Shown here: piece after piece, positions 54,511-63,769 of the stretch | How positions within the stretch are numbered: the stretch's first letter is position 1 | How the letters are laid out: each line of letters starts with the position of its first letter | From: UBA10649 sp963755335 | Lineage (GTDB): Bacteria; Actinomycetota; Actinomycetes; S36-B12 | Assembly: GCA_963755335.1 (NCBI GenBank) | Contig: CAVWJW010000004.1 | Location: 310,001-374,000 of the forward strand | Direction of reading: 5' to 3' | Length of the DNA stretch: 64,000 nt | The notes under the pieces: generated by a model | Databases searched by the model: none | Told to the model about the DNA's origin: nothing | The model's input: the letters and a program-made list of their open reading frames with translations, nothing else | Program-made: the position numbers and the translations under genes

Positions 54511-56355
54511 ATGTCTGGGACGATTCCCCGCTTGAGCGGACCTGCTCCCCGGTCGACAGACCCGGGGAGTCCTTTGTTGCCAGCGGTTTCGCCCATCGCC
54601 GTTGCGGCGAGTGGTGGTCGCCGTTGGGTGCCGCGGGCTGCTGCGTTGATCTGCGTCGCGCTGAGCCTTGTGAACATCACCGCCCTTGTGGCCCCGGGCT
54701 GGCATTGGCACCTCGCCCAGGCTCTGGACCTGATGCCCGGCGTCGTCGAGAACGCCGCGGTGCTTGCGACGACGACTGCCGGGATGCTGCTCTGGTTCCT
54801 CGCGATCGGGCTGGCTCGGCGCAAGCGTCGGGCACTCGTCCTTGCCGTGATCCTGCTCGCGGCCTCACTCGTGGTGCGGATCGCAGCGGTCGAGCAGCTC
54901 CATGTGCGCGCGACGCTGCCACTCGCGGCATCGGCGGCGCTGCTCGCCTTCCTGGTGGCGTACCGACGGGAGTTCTACGCCCTGCCCGACACGGTGTCCC
55001 GCTCCCGGAATGCGGCACTGCTCGCGATCCTGCTGGTCGCCGGCACGGCCGCGGGGTACCTGTTCGTGGAGGTCCGCGCTCGCGCTGCGGCGGCGGCCCT
55101 CTCGACCTCGACGAAGCTGCTCGACGTCTGGAAGGGACTGATCGGCATACCGTCCCCCGTGGATGCCGCCAACGGACACGACGACGACCTCGTCTACTAC
55201 GCCTTGCTCGGCATCGGGGTGGGCATCGCGTTGATCATGCTGTTCCGGCTGCTGCGTGCTCGGTCGAGGATCCCGGTGCGCAGTGAGGACGAGGACCGCC
55301 GCGTCCGGGCCATCCTCGCGTCCTCGTCGGAGTCGGACTCGCTCGACTACTTCGCCCTGCGAACCGACAAGAGCCTGCTGTGGTCGCCGTCGGGACGTGC
55401 CTGCCTGGCGTACGCCGTGGTCAACGGTGTTGCCCTGGTGAGCGGCGACCCCCTCGGCGAGCCAGGCGAGTGGCCGGCGCTCATGCGTGCCTTCGATGCC
55501 CTGGCCCGCACGCATGCCTGGGTGCCAGGGGTGGCCGGATGCAGCGAGCGAGCGGCTCGGCTGTGGCGCAGGACGCTGGGCTTCCAGGTCCTCGAGATCG
55601 GCGACGAAGCCGTCGCCGACACCGCCGCCTTCTCCCTCGACGGGCGCGAGCTGCGCAGCCTGCGTCACTCGATCACGCGTCTCGAGCGTCGCGGGTTCAC
55701 GGTGACGTGCCGCGGCGTCCGGGAGATCGCGGAGGAGGAGCGAGCGGAGCTGCGGTCGCTTTCGCTTGCCTGGCGCAAGGGGCGGGTGGAGAGGGGCTAC
55801 TCGATGGCGCTAGGTCGCGTGTGCGATGCCGACGACCCCGATGCCCTGATCGCGGTCGCCCAGCTCGGCGGGAGCACGTGCGGCTTCATCCAGTTCGTCC
55901 CATGGGGACGCGACGGCCTGTCGTTGGACGTGATGCGGCGTGACGAGTCGGTCGCGTCGGGAGTGATGGATCTGATCATTGCGACCGTCCTGCGCGAGGC
56001 GCCTGCGCGCGGTATCAACCAGGTCTCCCTCAACTTCGCGCCCTTCCGATCCGCGCTGGAGACCGGTGAGCGCATCGGGGCGGCTCCGTTCAGCAGGGCG
56101 TGGCGCCGGCTGCTGCTGATCGCGTCGCGCTGGACGCAGATCGAGTCCATATATCGGTTCAACGCGAAGTTCAGGCCTCGGTGGGAACCACGCTTCATCG
56201 TGTATGCGACGACCCGCGAGCTCGCGCGCGTGAGCACGGCGTATCTGCGCGCCGAAGCCTTCCTTCCCCGACCGCGGGCGATCGCGCACCGCGTGGGCGA
56301 CCCATCCCTGAGCGGGCGCGTGCGTGGCCCGCACCGTCGAAAGGCAGCGGCATGA
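54511..56355 (+). CDS. MprF-like phosphatidylglycerol lysyltransferase-type protein (DUF2156)
   Basis: Membrane protein of 614 residues. Six or seven helices (about residues 45-250) are followed by a cytosolic GNAT-like DUF2156 domain. That domain has YFALRTDKSLLWSPSGRACL, VNGVALVSGDPLGEPGEW, FQVLEIGDEAVADTAAFSLDG and QVSLNFAPFRSALETG, the signature of lysyl-PG synthases. Such enzymes put lysine or another amino acid on PG to raise resistance to cationic peptides. No lysyl-tRNA synthetase domain is fused. The stop overlaps the next gene start. Confidence 0.82.
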   Translation: MSGTIPRLSGPAPRSTDPGSPLLPAVSPIAVAASGGRRWVPRAAALICVALSLVNITALVAPGWHWHLAQALDLMPGVVENAAVLATTTAGMLLWFLAIGLARRKRRALVLAVILLAASLVVRIAAVEQLHVRATLPLAASAALLAFLVAYRREFYALPDTVSRSRNAALLAILLVAGTAAGYLFVEVRARAAAAALSTSTKLLDVWKGLIGIPSPVDAANGHDDDLVYYALLGIGVGIALIMLFRLLRARSRIPVRSEDEDRRVRAILASSSESDSLDYFALRTDKSLLWSPSGRACLAYAVVNGVALVSGDPLGEPGEWPALMRAFDALARTHAWVPGVAGCSERAARLWRRTLGFQVLEIGDEAVADTAAFSLDGRELRSLRHSITRLERRGFTVTCRGVREIAEEERAELRSLSLAWRKGRVERGYSMALGRVCDADDPDALIAVAQLGGSTCGFIQFVPWGRDGLSLDVMRRDESVASGVMDLIIATVLREAPARGINQVSLNFAPFRSALETGERIGAAPFSRAWRRLLLIASRWTQIESIYRFNAKFRPRWEPRFIVYATTRELARVSTAYLRAEAFLPRPRAIAHRVGDPSLSGRVRGPHRRKAAA

Positions 56356-57500
56356 GCCTCACCGGTGCGCCCTTCCTCACCCTGCTGATCGTGGCATTCG
56401 TCGGCACGAGTGCCCTCGTCGTGATCTTCTGGCCCCAGCTGGGACGCAACTCCACGTTCGCCGTCCTCGCGCGCATCGGGTCGCTCGTCGTGCTCAACCT
56501 CATGCTTGTACTCGTCTCGGCGGTGGCACTGAACGATCAGTACCTGTTCTTCGCCGACTGGGCCGACCTCACCGGCAGCGGCGCGTTGACCGTCACCGCG
56601 CAGGGCCACTCCGGCGGCCCGTCGTCCGCCGTGTTCACGTCAGCGGCCGGCCCCGGTTCCGGGTTCCCGATGACCGGGACTGCGGGCGTGGCCGCCGCCC
56701 TGCCGGCCACGACTGCCGGAGGCGGCCGGCTGCTGACCTTTCAGGTCACCGGTCCGGCGAGCGGACTGACTGGCGAAGTGATGGTCCAGTTGCCGGAGAC
56801 CTACTCGGCGACGGGATCGTCCGCCCGCTCCTATCCCGTGCTCGAGTCCTTCCCGACCTATCCGGGAACGCCGGAGAGCCTCTTCAAGAACCTCGATCTC
56901 ACCTCGGGATTCACCGCCGCGGTGGGCGCGAAGAAGATCGGTGATTTCCTCCTGGTCGTGCCTCAGACGTGGTTCCCAGGGCGTGCCGACACCGAGTGCG
57001 TCAACGGGCCCAGCGGCACGCCGCAGGTCGAGGACTGGATCACCAAGGACGTACCCGCCTGGCTGGCCCAGCACTTCCGCGTCAAGCACGACCGCAACTC
57101 GTGGGCGACGATCGGTGTCTCCGCCGGCGCGTGGTGCGCCTCGATGGCGGCGTACCTGCACCCCAATCTCTACTCCGCGGCGATCTCCATGGGCGGCTAC
57201 TTCACGCCGACGTTCGAGGGATCGCCGCCCTTCATGCCGGGCTCGCCGTCCTTGGCCCGGTACAACCTCACCAAGCGCGTGGCGGTGAATCCTCCCCCGA
57301 TTGCCATGCTCGTGACGACGTCTCGGCAGGACAAGGTGTCGTATCCGACGACGAGTCGATTCGTGGCGGCGGCGCGGTCGCCGCTGGCGATCGACTCCAA
57401 GGTCTTCGCATCAGGCGGCCACCGGTGGTCGCAGTGGGCGCCGTTGCTGGGCCCCGCGCTCGCATGGCTGGGGAGGACGTCGCCGGGCTTCCGGCCGTGA
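56352..57500 (+). CDS. membrane-anchored esterase (putative PG/aminoacyl lipid hydrolase)
   Basis: 382 residues. Two N-terminal helices (PFLTLLIVAFVGTSALVVIF and IGSLVVLNLMLVLVSAVAL) anchor an extracytoplasmic alpha/beta hydrolase of the esterase D type. The nucleophile elbow is IGVSAGAWCASM (serine near 258), and late GGHRWSQW carries the His. ATG overlaps the DUF2156 stop by four bases. By context it may remove the amino-acid group placed by the synthase, as known for aminoacyl-PG hydrolases; that is an inference. Confidence 0.75.
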   Translation: MSLTGAPFLTLLIVAFVGTSALVVIFWPQLGRNSTFAVLARIGSLVVLNLMLVLVSAVALNDQYLFFADWADLTGSGALTVTAQGHSGGPSSAVFTSAAGPGSGFPMTGTAGVAAALPATTAGGGRLLTFQVTGPASGLTGEVMVQLPETYSATGSSARSYPVLESFPTYPGTPESLFKNLDLTSGFTAAVGAKKIGDFLLVVPQTWFPGRADTECVNGPSGTPQVEDWITKDVPAWLAQHFRVKHDRNSWATIGVSAGAWCASMAAYLHPNLYSAAISMGGYFTPTFEGSPPFMPGSPSLARYNLTKRVAVNPPPIAMLVTTSRQDKVSYPTTSRFVAAARSPLAIDSKVFASGGHRWSQWAPLLGPALAWLGRTSPGFRP

Positions 57501-57609
57501 CATCGGCGGTGCCACGCGAGGGAATTCGGATTCTCCTGATTGGTCGGCAGGCCCTGCGCGATGGTCGTAACGTGTCACGCTTGGATCATTCGATCGGAGG
57601 AGGCGTCGC

Positions 57610-58005
57610 ATGCCACGGGTAGTGCACTTCGAGATTCAGGTCGACGACATCGATCGTGCCAAGGCCTTCTACGCCGCAGTGTTCGACTGGACCTTCGAGG
57701 ACTGGGGCCAGGTCACCGGCTCGGCCTACTGGGGCATCCGAACGGGACCGGATGACGAGCAGGGCATCAACGGGGGACTGATACAGCGGCACGACCCGAC
57801 CGGTGGCCCGGGTTCGGGCGCGAACGCGTTCGTGTGCACCATCCAGGTCGAGGACTATGACGCGACGGAGGAGCGCATCCTGTCGACCGGTGGACGGCTC
57901 GCGCAGCCGAAGACGGCCCTGCTGGGCATGGCGTGGCAGGGCTATTACGCCGACCCCGACGGCAACACGTTCGGCATCCACCAGCCGGATCCCACAGCCG
58001 CCTAG
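57610..58005 (+). CDS. VOC family (glyoxalase-like) protein
   Basis: 131 residues in two beta-alpha-beta-beta-beta modules: VVHFEIQVDDIDRAKAFYAA and NAFVCTIQVEDYDATEERIL. The metal-site positions are the His of VVHFE and the Glu region in the final strand (YYADPDGNTFGIHQ). The substrate is unknown; similar proteins include bleomycin-type binders. GGAGG precedes the ATG by seven bases. Confidence 0.82.
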   Translation: MPRVVHFEIQVDDIDRAKAFYAAVFDWTFEDWGQVTGSAYWGIRTGPDDEQGINGGLIQRHDPTGGPGSGANAFVCTIQVEDYDATEERILSTGGRLAQPKTALLGMAWQGYYADPDGNTFGIHQPDPTAA

Positions 58006-58018
58006 ATCGTCCGAGCTG

Positions 58019-58447
58019 TCACTCGTTGATCGCCTCGACGCCCTGACGCTTCATCTCCGCCACAGCGTCGAGCATCTCCTGTAGCACGTCGGGCGGATGC
58101 CCCTCCCACCCGACGACCTCGGCGACCACGATGAGCGGGTCTCGTGTGCGGTAGGAACGTGTGACGTTTCCCGGGAACCGCTTGTCGGTCAGATTGGGGT
58201 CGTCCTCGAAGGGGCCGACGGGCTCGACGACATAGATGCGGCCGAGCGCATCGCCCTGCGCCAACTCCGCTCCCCAGATGGCCGCGTCCAGGGTGGCCGT
58301 GAGGTAGATGAAGGTGGCGGTCTGCCCCGAGCCGAAGTTGGAGCTCTTGCCGGGCTCGAGTCGATCGCCCCTGCGCACGTCCGCCTTCGTCCCGTGGAAG
58401 AAGGGGCCGGGATCGGCGGAGCCGAGTCGCGTCGGATCGATCGTCAT
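58019..58447 (-). CDS. arr: rifampin ADP-ribosyltransferase (Arr family)
   Basis: Cytosolic enzyme of 142 residues that would inactivate rifamycins by transferring ADP-ribose from NAD. FFHGTKADVRRGDRLEPG, YLTATLDAAIWGAELA, GRIYVVEPVGPFEDDPN and KRFPGNVTRSYRTRDP are the Arr family motifs, with the Tyr and Asp of the active site kept. The length is normal for Arr. It converges on the VOC gene. No mobile element is near, so it appears to be a chromosomal arr as in many actinobacteria. Confidence 0.92.
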   Translation of the reverse strand: MTIDPTRLGSADPGPFFHGTKADVRRGDRLEPGKSSNFGSGQTATFIYLTATLDAAIWGAELAQGDALGRIYVVEPVGPFEDDPNLTDKRFPGNVTRSYRTRDPLIVVAEVVGWEGHPPDVLQEMLDAVAEMKRQGVEAINE

Positions 58448-58472
58448 AGACACTCCCTTGACGACGGGGAGA

Positions 58473-59048
58473 CTAGCCGAGCGAGGGGAGACTGCGCCCG
58501 CACGTGAAGCCACCAGTGCCAGCGTTGGGCCACCGCGCCCACGAAGGGTTCCAGCCAGCCCGGCAGGCTTCTTCGGCTCCGGCCCTCGCGTAGCCCTGCA
58601 CCCAGTCGGGGATGGCTGTAGCGGTAGCTGTCGAGGCCGGGTGCCGGCAGGTCAGTGTCGCGTCGAGGTCTGAATTCCCCGCGAACGCTCCCTTCACGCC
58701 AACGAAGAGCGTGTCGGTGGCTGGGACCTCGTACGTCGTGACGCCGACCGCGCTCAACGACGCGCCCACTGGCGTGCCGGAGCCCGAAGCACCGCCCCAC
58801 ACGATGGTCGCCGACGCGAGGCCGATGCGGCTGTCGACCGTCAGGACCAGCACATCTCCGGCAACAAGGTTGCCGGTGACCTGCCTGACCACCTCCCCAC
58901 CAAGGACCGCGTGCTGGACGAAGCGAACGCCGATATCGGCGCAGGTGCTGACGACGGGTGCGGCTGTTGCCGCAGGCGGCGTCGCGAGGGCGAACCCTCC
59001 CGCCAACGCTGCTGCTGCTGCCGTGGACACGAGTCGACGAGTTCGCAT
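58473..59048 (-). CDS. secreted protein of unknown function
   Basis: 191 residues. A signal peptide (1-30, AATAAPVV) is followed by a beta-rich domain (GNLVAGDVLVLTVDSRIG) and a Cys-bearing C-terminal tail, DWVQGYARAGAEEACRAGWN, SWARWPNAGTGGFTC. The tail resembles a short conserved motif seen in other secreted actinobacterial proteins. It may be anchored or cross-linked through the Cys pair. No catalytic motif is visible. Confidence 0.65.
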   Translation of the reverse strand: MRTRRLVSTAAAAALAGGFALATPPAATAAPVVSTCADIGVRFVQHAVLGGEVVRQVTGNLVAGDVLVLTVDSRIGLASATIVWGGASGSGTPVGASLSAVGVTTYEVPATDTLFVGVKGAFAGNSDLDATLTCRHPASTATATAIPDWVQGYARAGAEEACRAGWNPSWARWPNAGTGGFTCGRSLPSLG

Positions 59049-59074
59049 GACGCCCCCCTGTAGGCGATACAAGA

Positions 59075-59098
59075 GAGCCGCCGTGATCACGGCGGCTC
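59075..59098. terminator. perfect 24-bp palindrome, likely terminator
   Basis: GAGCCGCCGT-GATC-ACGGCGGCTC: a ten-base stem with a four-base loop. It lies 30 bases past the stop of the gene at 59129-59683 and before the secreted-protein start, so it probably ends the former's transcript. Confidence 0.75.
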
Positions 59099-59128
59099 GT
59101 GCTCGCACACTAGCTCCTCAGGGGACTT

Positions 59129-59683
59129 TCAGCCCGAGATCTCCGCGATGCGCGCCGCGGCCATGTCACGCAGCAGCTTCGCGTCGGGCTTCCAGTCGAC
59201 GGGCACCTGGATCGTCTTCTTGTTCAGCTTGTAGTCGGTCAGGCGGGGACGGAACTGCGCGAGGACGTCGTTCCCCCACGGCGCGATGAGGATGTGGTTC
59301 GTCTGCACGCTGACGCCGAAGACGTACTGCCCATCGAGCTTGAGCATCGGCTGGTTCCAGGCGATGACGACGTCCATCTTCGGGTACTTGGACGTGATCG
59401 CCTTGAAGATGGCGCGCACGGTCGCGCGCTTCGTCGCGTCGAACGGTTCCAGGTACTCGTCGAGCGTGGTGACGCGATGCGCGCTCGTCGAGCCGCGCGA
59501 GTACATGACGAGGGCATTGGCATGAGCCTGAGTGAAGCCGTGGTTCTCCCGAAGGAAGTCGATCTGCTCCTGGTACTTGCGGTCGCTGATCTGCTCCATC
59601 TGGTCGAACCAGTAGGACATCGGCTGTCCGTACTTCTCCTCGATGGCCGGGAAGTAGGACGTGCGATCGGGGTTGGCAGCCAT
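59129..59683 (-). CDS. DUF4287 and DUF1801 two-domain protein
   Basis: Cytosolic protein of 184 residues. The N-terminal DUF4287 part has TSYFPAIEEKYGQPMSYWFD and FLRENHGFTQAHANALVMYS. The C-terminal DUF1801 part has DATKRATVRAIFKAITSKYP, VVIAWNQPMLKLDG and ILIAPWGNDVLAQFRPRLTD. Both are small domains of unknown function, and the combination is common in actinobacteria. Start ATG 59683. Confidence 0.8.
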   Translation of the reverse strand: MAANPDRTSYFPAIEEKYGQPMSYWFDQMEQISDRKYQEQIDFLRENHGFTQAHANALVMYSRGSTSAHRVTTLDEYLEPFDATKRATVRAIFKAITSKYPKMDVVIAWNQPMLKLDGQYVFGVSVQTNHILIAPWGNDVLAQFRPRLTDYKLNKKTIQVPVDWKPDAKLLRDMAAARIAEISG

Positions 59684-59693
59684 GGCGACGACG

Positions 59694-60290
59694 TTACGCG
59701 ACCGGCCGACGCAGCCACCACGATGCCGGCCCACCTGGCACGTCGAACGGCACTCCATCGGTGAACCCACGACTCGCGTAGAAGGCCTTGTTCCCAGGCG
59801 TCGACGTCTCGAGCCAGCAGTCCCATCCGTCGGCGTCCGCAGCCGTCAGCCCCGGCTCGAGGGCCGCCGTCGCCAGTCCGCGTCCCTGTTGGTCGGGATG
59901 CGTGGCGAGCACGCCGAGGTACCAGTAGGGCCGCTTGGGCGCCGCCGCCCCGACCGCTGAGTCATACACGTCGAGTCGCGCCCACACCTCGTCACCGACG
60001 TCGGCGCGGAAGGCCGCCCACCATTCGTCGTGGTCCCCGTCCTCGGGTCCATCCACCGCGCGCCTGTCCCACATCGCGACGGCGGCGCAGTCGTCGACGA
60101 CCCATGCGGTACCCCGACGGATGCGGGGGATGAGCAGGGTTCGGGCGAATGACTCCATCGCCTTGCTGTTGTCCGGCCCGATGATGAACGACCAGGCGGG
60201 ATCGGTGGAGAACGCTGCGGTGACTGTCGCCGCGACGGCGTCGACGTCCGCGAGCGTCGCGGTGCGCACGGTTGTTCGGCCGCCGTTCAT
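59694..60290 (-). CDS. GNAT family N-acetyltransferase
   Basis: Cytosolic acetyl-CoA-dependent transferase of 198 residues. VRTATLADVDAVAATVTAAF starts the fold. PYWYLGVLATHPDQQGRGLA is motif A with the Q/RxxGxG/A pyrophosphate loop. CWLETSTPGNKAFYASRGF is motif B, typical of the puromycin-acetyltransferase-like subgroup. The substrate is unknown. It is ten bases upstream of the DUF4287 gene and may form one transcript with it. Confidence 0.85.
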   Translation of the reverse strand: MNGGRTTVRTATLADVDAVAATVTAAFSTDPAWSFIIGPDNSKAMESFARTLLIPRIRRGTAWVVDDCAAVAMWDRRAVDGPEDGDHDEWWAAFRADVGDEVWARLDVYDSAVGAAAPKRPYWYLGVLATHPDQQGRGLATAALEPGLTAADADGWDCWLETSTPGNKAFYASRGFTDGVPFDVPGGPASWWLRRPVA

Positions 60291-60321
60291 TCGGAAACCG
60301 TAATGCGTCGGAGGACGGCGG

Positions 60322-60351
60322 GCGGGGACCCCTCCGTGGAGGGATCCCCGC
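60322..60351 (-). terminator. hairpin after the beta-helix protein gene
   Basis: GCGGGGACCCCT / AGGGATCCCCGC arms with a six-base loop and one mismatch, seven bases past the stop at 60359 on the minus strand. It probably ends that transcript before the GNAT gene. Confidence 0.7.
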
Positions 60352-60358
60352 TGCACGC

Positions 60359-62209
60359 CTACGGGTAGCTGACCACCGTGACCGGCACGTCCGGGTTCGC
60401 GATCGTCGACGAGCCACCGGTGTCGTTGATGACGTTCGTGATGCCGCCCTTGCCGGTGCTGGGATCGAGGAAGATCGTCAGCATGTCGTGCATCTTGACC
60501 CCGGAGTTGCTCGGCACCTCGAACGCGTTCGCGGCGAAGATGTCGATGCCCTGGTTGAAGAAGCTGTAGCTGCCCAGACCCCACGCCTCGTGGGTCTTCA
60601 CTGAGTCAGCCACCTGGTAGGCCGGGTAGCCGTTCTCGCCGTCGTTCATCCACGCCGACTGGCTCGGGACGTCGTAGGGCATCTCGTTCTGGAAGAAGAT
60701 CGTCCTGCCGTTCTGCCCGTTCCAGACGACCTCGGTCTTCTGGTAGTGCTCGACGAACAGGCCCGTGGCGGTCACGTTGCTGCCGTTGACGATCACGCCG
60801 GTGTCGGCTGTGTTCTGCGTCCAGCCGACGCCGTTGCCATGGTCGGCTCGCCAAGCCCAGATGTCGTCGAGGATGACGTTGTCGCCATCGACGATCAGGC
60901 TCGTCGTGGCCTTGCCCAGGTGCGGGCCACCGATACGGAAGAAGACGTCCTGCAGCGCCGTCGGGTTGTTGGTCGAGCCCTGCCCGTGGCCGCCGCCGAC
61001 GCGCAGCAGGACCTGCGAGTTCTGCTCGCCCGCGTCGAACGTCAGTCCGGCGATGTCGACGCCGTTGACGTCCTCCACCTTCATCGGCACCGCGCCGTTG
61101 ACCGCTGTCAGGGTCGCCAGTCCCATGCCGAGGACGATGGTGTTCGGCTTGCCGATCTCGATCGTGTTGTCGATGTTGTAGACGCCGGGCGTGAAGAGGA
61201 TGTTGCGTCCGCGATCAAGCGCATGGTTGATGGTGTCGGCGGAGTCACCGGGCTTCGCCACGTAGAACGTCGCGAGCGGAGCCACCCGTCCTGGCGTCGA
61301 CCCGTTCGCCCATGTGGTGCCAGATGAGTTGGCGCGTGCCGACGGGACGAAGACGTTCCAGTTGCCGGAGCCGTCGACGTACAGGTACGGCTTCTCCTTG
61401 CTCACGGGCGTAGTGGCGAGCGTGGTGTACGGACCGCCGCAGGCACCCGCGGGGAAGCACTGCGCGGGGGCATTGGTCACGCCGGAGAACACCTGGTTCC
61501 ACACGCCGTTGGACCAGCCGCCGAGGTTGCTGTCACGAACGTAGAACTGCTGCTGGGATCCGTTGATGGTGAAGCCGGTGCTCGAATCGGCGATGAAGCC
61601 GCCGCTGGCGAAGGAGGGCCCGGTGCAGTAGTCCATCAGCGTCAGGTTCCCGCCGGTGACGTTCACCCGTCGCATCGGCGCCGCCTGGGAGACGGCCCAG
61701 AAGTTGGCGGAGGCGTAGCAGCCGTCCCTGCCCATGACGTTGATCGTCAGGTTGGACAAAGACCGCCAGAAGTTGTTGAGTGCGAAGCACGTATTGGCGG
61801 CGTCGCACTGGTTGTTGACGTCGATGTGGCCGTTGATCGTGACGTCACCCGGGTTGCGCCCAAGGCCGGCCACCTCGGTGTAGTAGCCGACCTGGATGAT
61901 CAGGGGCTGCGCGGCGCTGCCGTAGGTGCCGGGCTTGAACAGCAGGGAGTAGCGCTCCGGGCCGAACTGGTTGCCGATCTGCTGTGCCGTGATGGCGTCG
62001 ACCTGTGTCTGGATCTGCGTCGTGGACATGCTTGGGTCGAAGATCAGTGTGTTCGGACCGAAGTCGGGCTGTGGAGGCGCCGCCTGCGCGGGTGCGACGG
62101 ACGCGAGCCCGGCAAGCGCGAGGGCGGCTGTGGCGACGAGGGCAACGCGGCGGATCGCGTGCCCGGATCGGCGGCACGAAGGTCGTTGCCGGGTGGGGGG
62201 CAGAGTCAT
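60359..62209 (-). CDS. secreted right-handed beta-helix (pectate-lyase-like) protein
   Basis: Exported protein of 616 residues. A signal peptide (1-44, PAQAAPPQPD) is followed by a long parallel beta-helix with many Asn and Gly turns: LNNFWRSLSNLTINVMGRDG, ILFTPGVYNIDNTIEIGKPN, VEDVNGVDIAGLTFDAGEQN and VIVNGSNVTATGLFVEHYQK. It resembles actinobacterial proteins often called coagulation factor 5/8 or adenylyl cyclase by mistake. The likely role is polysaccharide binding or cleavage outside the cell; the active residues cannot be named. Confidence 0.72.
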   Translation of the reverse strand: MTLPPTRQRPSCRRSGHAIRRVALVATAALALAGLASVAPAQAAPPQPDFGPNTLIFDPSMSTTQIQTQVDAITAQQIGNQFGPERYSLLFKPGTYGSAAQPLIIQVGYYTEVAGLGRNPGDVTINGHIDVNNQCDAANTCFALNNFWRSLSNLTINVMGRDGCYASANFWAVSQAAPMRRVNVTGGNLTLMDYCTGPSFASGGFIADSSTGFTINGSQQQFYVRDSNLGGWSNGVWNQVFSGVTNAPAQCFPAGACGGPYTTLATTPVSKEKPYLYVDGSGNWNVFVPSARANSSGTTWANGSTPGRVAPLATFYVAKPGDSADTINHALDRGRNILFTPGVYNIDNTIEIGKPNTIVLGMGLATLTAVNGAVPMKVEDVNGVDIAGLTFDAGEQNSQVLLRVGGGHGQGSTNNPTALQDVFFRIGGPHLGKATTSLIVDGDNVILDDIWAWRADHGNGVGWTQNTADTGVIVNGSNVTATGLFVEHYQKTEVVWNGQNGRTIFFQNEMPYDVPSQSAWMNDGENGYPAYQVADSVKTHEAWGLGSYSFFNQGIDIFAANAFEVPSNSGVKMHDMLTIFLDPSTGKGGITNVINDTGGSSTIANPDVPVTVVSYP

Positions 62210-62512
62210 GCGCTGGAGCCTTCCTGCGAGGGGGACCAACGGGGCGAGCCGAACATAACGGGCATCTCGGAACAGCGCAGAACTTGCCGCCGCCAACTTC
62301 GTCGCGGTCCCGCAGCCCCGCGCGCGATATCGCCCAGAGGTCACCGAGGAAGCCTCGGACCGGTCTGCCGCCGATGCCCGCAATCGCGTTCGGCCCGACG
62401 ATTGCGGCGGTGCTCGGCGTGGCGATGGGCGTGGTCGTCGCGATGCAGCTGCAGCACGGCGGAGCGTAGAACCACGGGCAGTTCGGCCGAACTGAAGCAG
62501 AGGGCGACTGAG
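62210..62512. other. 303-base region with at most one tiny ORF
   Basis: Between the divergent start of the beta-helix gene and the stop of the VOC gene. It contains the promoter region of the beta-helix gene. No RNA gene or repeat was recognised apart from the short ORF at 62374. Confidence 0.5.
62374..62469 (+). CDS. possible 31-residue single-helix membrane peptide
   Basis: ATG 62374 to TAG 62469. The peptide MPAIAFGPTIAAVLGVAMGV plus VVAMQLQHGGA has one membrane helix. There is no convincing ribosome site and no known family. It could be chance coding in a GC-rich gap. Confidence 0.25.
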   Translation: MPAIAFGPTIAAVLGVAMGVVVAMQLQHGGA

Positions 62513-62926
62513 CTAGCTGGGCACCGCGATGTTCGCCATCCATGAGATCCCGAACTGGTCGGTGCCCATCCCGAACTCGTCCCCCCACACCTGCTTCTGC
62601 AGCGGGACGTCGACAGTGCCGCCAGCCGTGAGCTTCGCGAAGTAGCCGCGCAGCTCTTCGGCGTCGTCCCCGCTCAGGCTGATCGTGATGTTCGTGCCGT
62701 GGGTGTACTCCATGTGCGCGGGAGCGTCCGACGCCATGAGGGTGAAGCCGAGCGGTGTCTGGAGCAGCGCGTGCATGATGCCGTCGGGGTCGGTTCCGTC
62801 ACCGGCCATGCCGAACTCGCCGAAGGTGTTGATGGCGAGCTCGCCGCCGAACACCTCCTGATAGAAAGTCATGGCCTCGCGGGCGTTGTTCCTGAAGGCG
62901 ATGTACGGGTTCAGTCGGGAAGTCAT
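62513..62926 (-). CDS. PhnB-like VOC family protein
   Basis: Cytosolic protein of 137 residues. RLNPYIAFRNNAREAMTFYQ, EVFGGELAINTFGEF, DGIMHALLQTPLGFTLMASD and WGDEFGMGTDQFGISWMANI are the PhnB/YjdN pattern. The metal residues His (IMHAL) and Glu are partly replaced, as in most PhnB proteins. The function is unknown, and it is not linked to phosphonate genes here. Confidence 0.82.
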   Translation of the reverse strand: MTSRLNPYIAFRNNAREAMTFYQEVFGGELAINTFGEFGMAGDGTDPDGIMHALLQTPLGFTLMASDAPAHMEYTHGTNITISLSGDDAEELRGYFAKLTAGGTVDVPLQKQVWGDEFGMGTDQFGISWMANIAVPS

Positions 62927-63126
62927 GAACGCGACCGTAGGGCATCGGGCGAGGCAGCGCCCCGGCTTCAGCCGACATGAGGCTGCGCATCAGAAAGGGG
63001 GTGCGGAGCCCTTGTGCAAGGACCCCTGTTGGCGCAAAACTGCGTGACCTAGGTCAACGCGCCCCTTGGGGCCTCTCCGCTTGGTCGCTCGTCCGCCGAC
63101 TCACGCCTGTAGCAGCAGGAGGTGTC

Positions 63127-63765
63127 ATGGCTCGACGCACAGCAGACGCACGCGTGGCCACCGACCTGGTCGCCGCGGTGGACAACGCCGGGTTGACGCG
63201 CCTGGACACCATCCTCACCCGCGCCGACTGGTTCCAGCAGATCGACGTTCGCGTCCCACCGGGGGAGACGACGAAGGGCCTGCTGGAGATCCCCGTCGCG
63301 GACGCCCGCCGACTCCTTCTCGACGTCGTGCGCCTCGTTGCAGACGTCCCCAAGGCGGGCCGGGCCACCCTCGTCTGGCACCAGGGTGCGAGCGAACTCG
63401 CCGTGGATCTCACCAAGACGGCCCTCCGCTGCGACAGCGGGCTCATCACCGTCGTCGTGACAGTGACGTGCGACCAGGTCAAGGAACCGACCCAGCTCGA
63501 GGTCCCCTTCGCCGTCGGCACCCGCGACGCGCCGGCAGGGCTGGTCATGTCGACGTTCACACGTCTTGTCGGCCCGAGGATCGTCACCGACCTGTGGAGC
63601 GAGGCTGTAACAGCGTTCGCGTGGGAGTGCATCCTCGAACTCGCCCGCCGTGTCACCGAACGCCTCGGGACCGACACCGCCAAGCAGGCGCTCGTGCCCG
63701 GAGGCATCGGCGCCGACAAGGGCGTGCTGCTCATCCAGCCGATGGCCCGTTTCGGGACGAGGTGA
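63127..63765 (+). CDS. unrecognised soluble protein
   Basis: 212 residues from ATG 63127. There is no signal peptide or membrane segment. The sequence is of mixed alpha/beta character (LEIPVADARRLLLDVVRLVA, ATLVWHQGASELAVDLTKTA, LVMSTFTRLVGPRIVTDLWS). No family is recognised. It ends five bases before the next ATG, so the two genes form a transcription unit running off the window. The gap upstream (62927-63126) shows no other feature. Confidence 0.6.
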   Translation: MARRTADARVATDLVAAVDNAGLTRLDTILTRADWFQQIDVRVPPGETTKGLLEIPVADARRLLLDVVRLVADVPKAGRATLVWHQGASELAVDLTKTALRCDSGLITVVVTVTCDQVKEPTQLEVPFAVGTRDAPAGLVMSTFTRLVGPRIVTDLWSEAVTAFAWECILELARRVTERLGTDTAKQALVPGGIGADKGVLLIQPMARFGTR

Positions 63766-63769
63766 CCGG

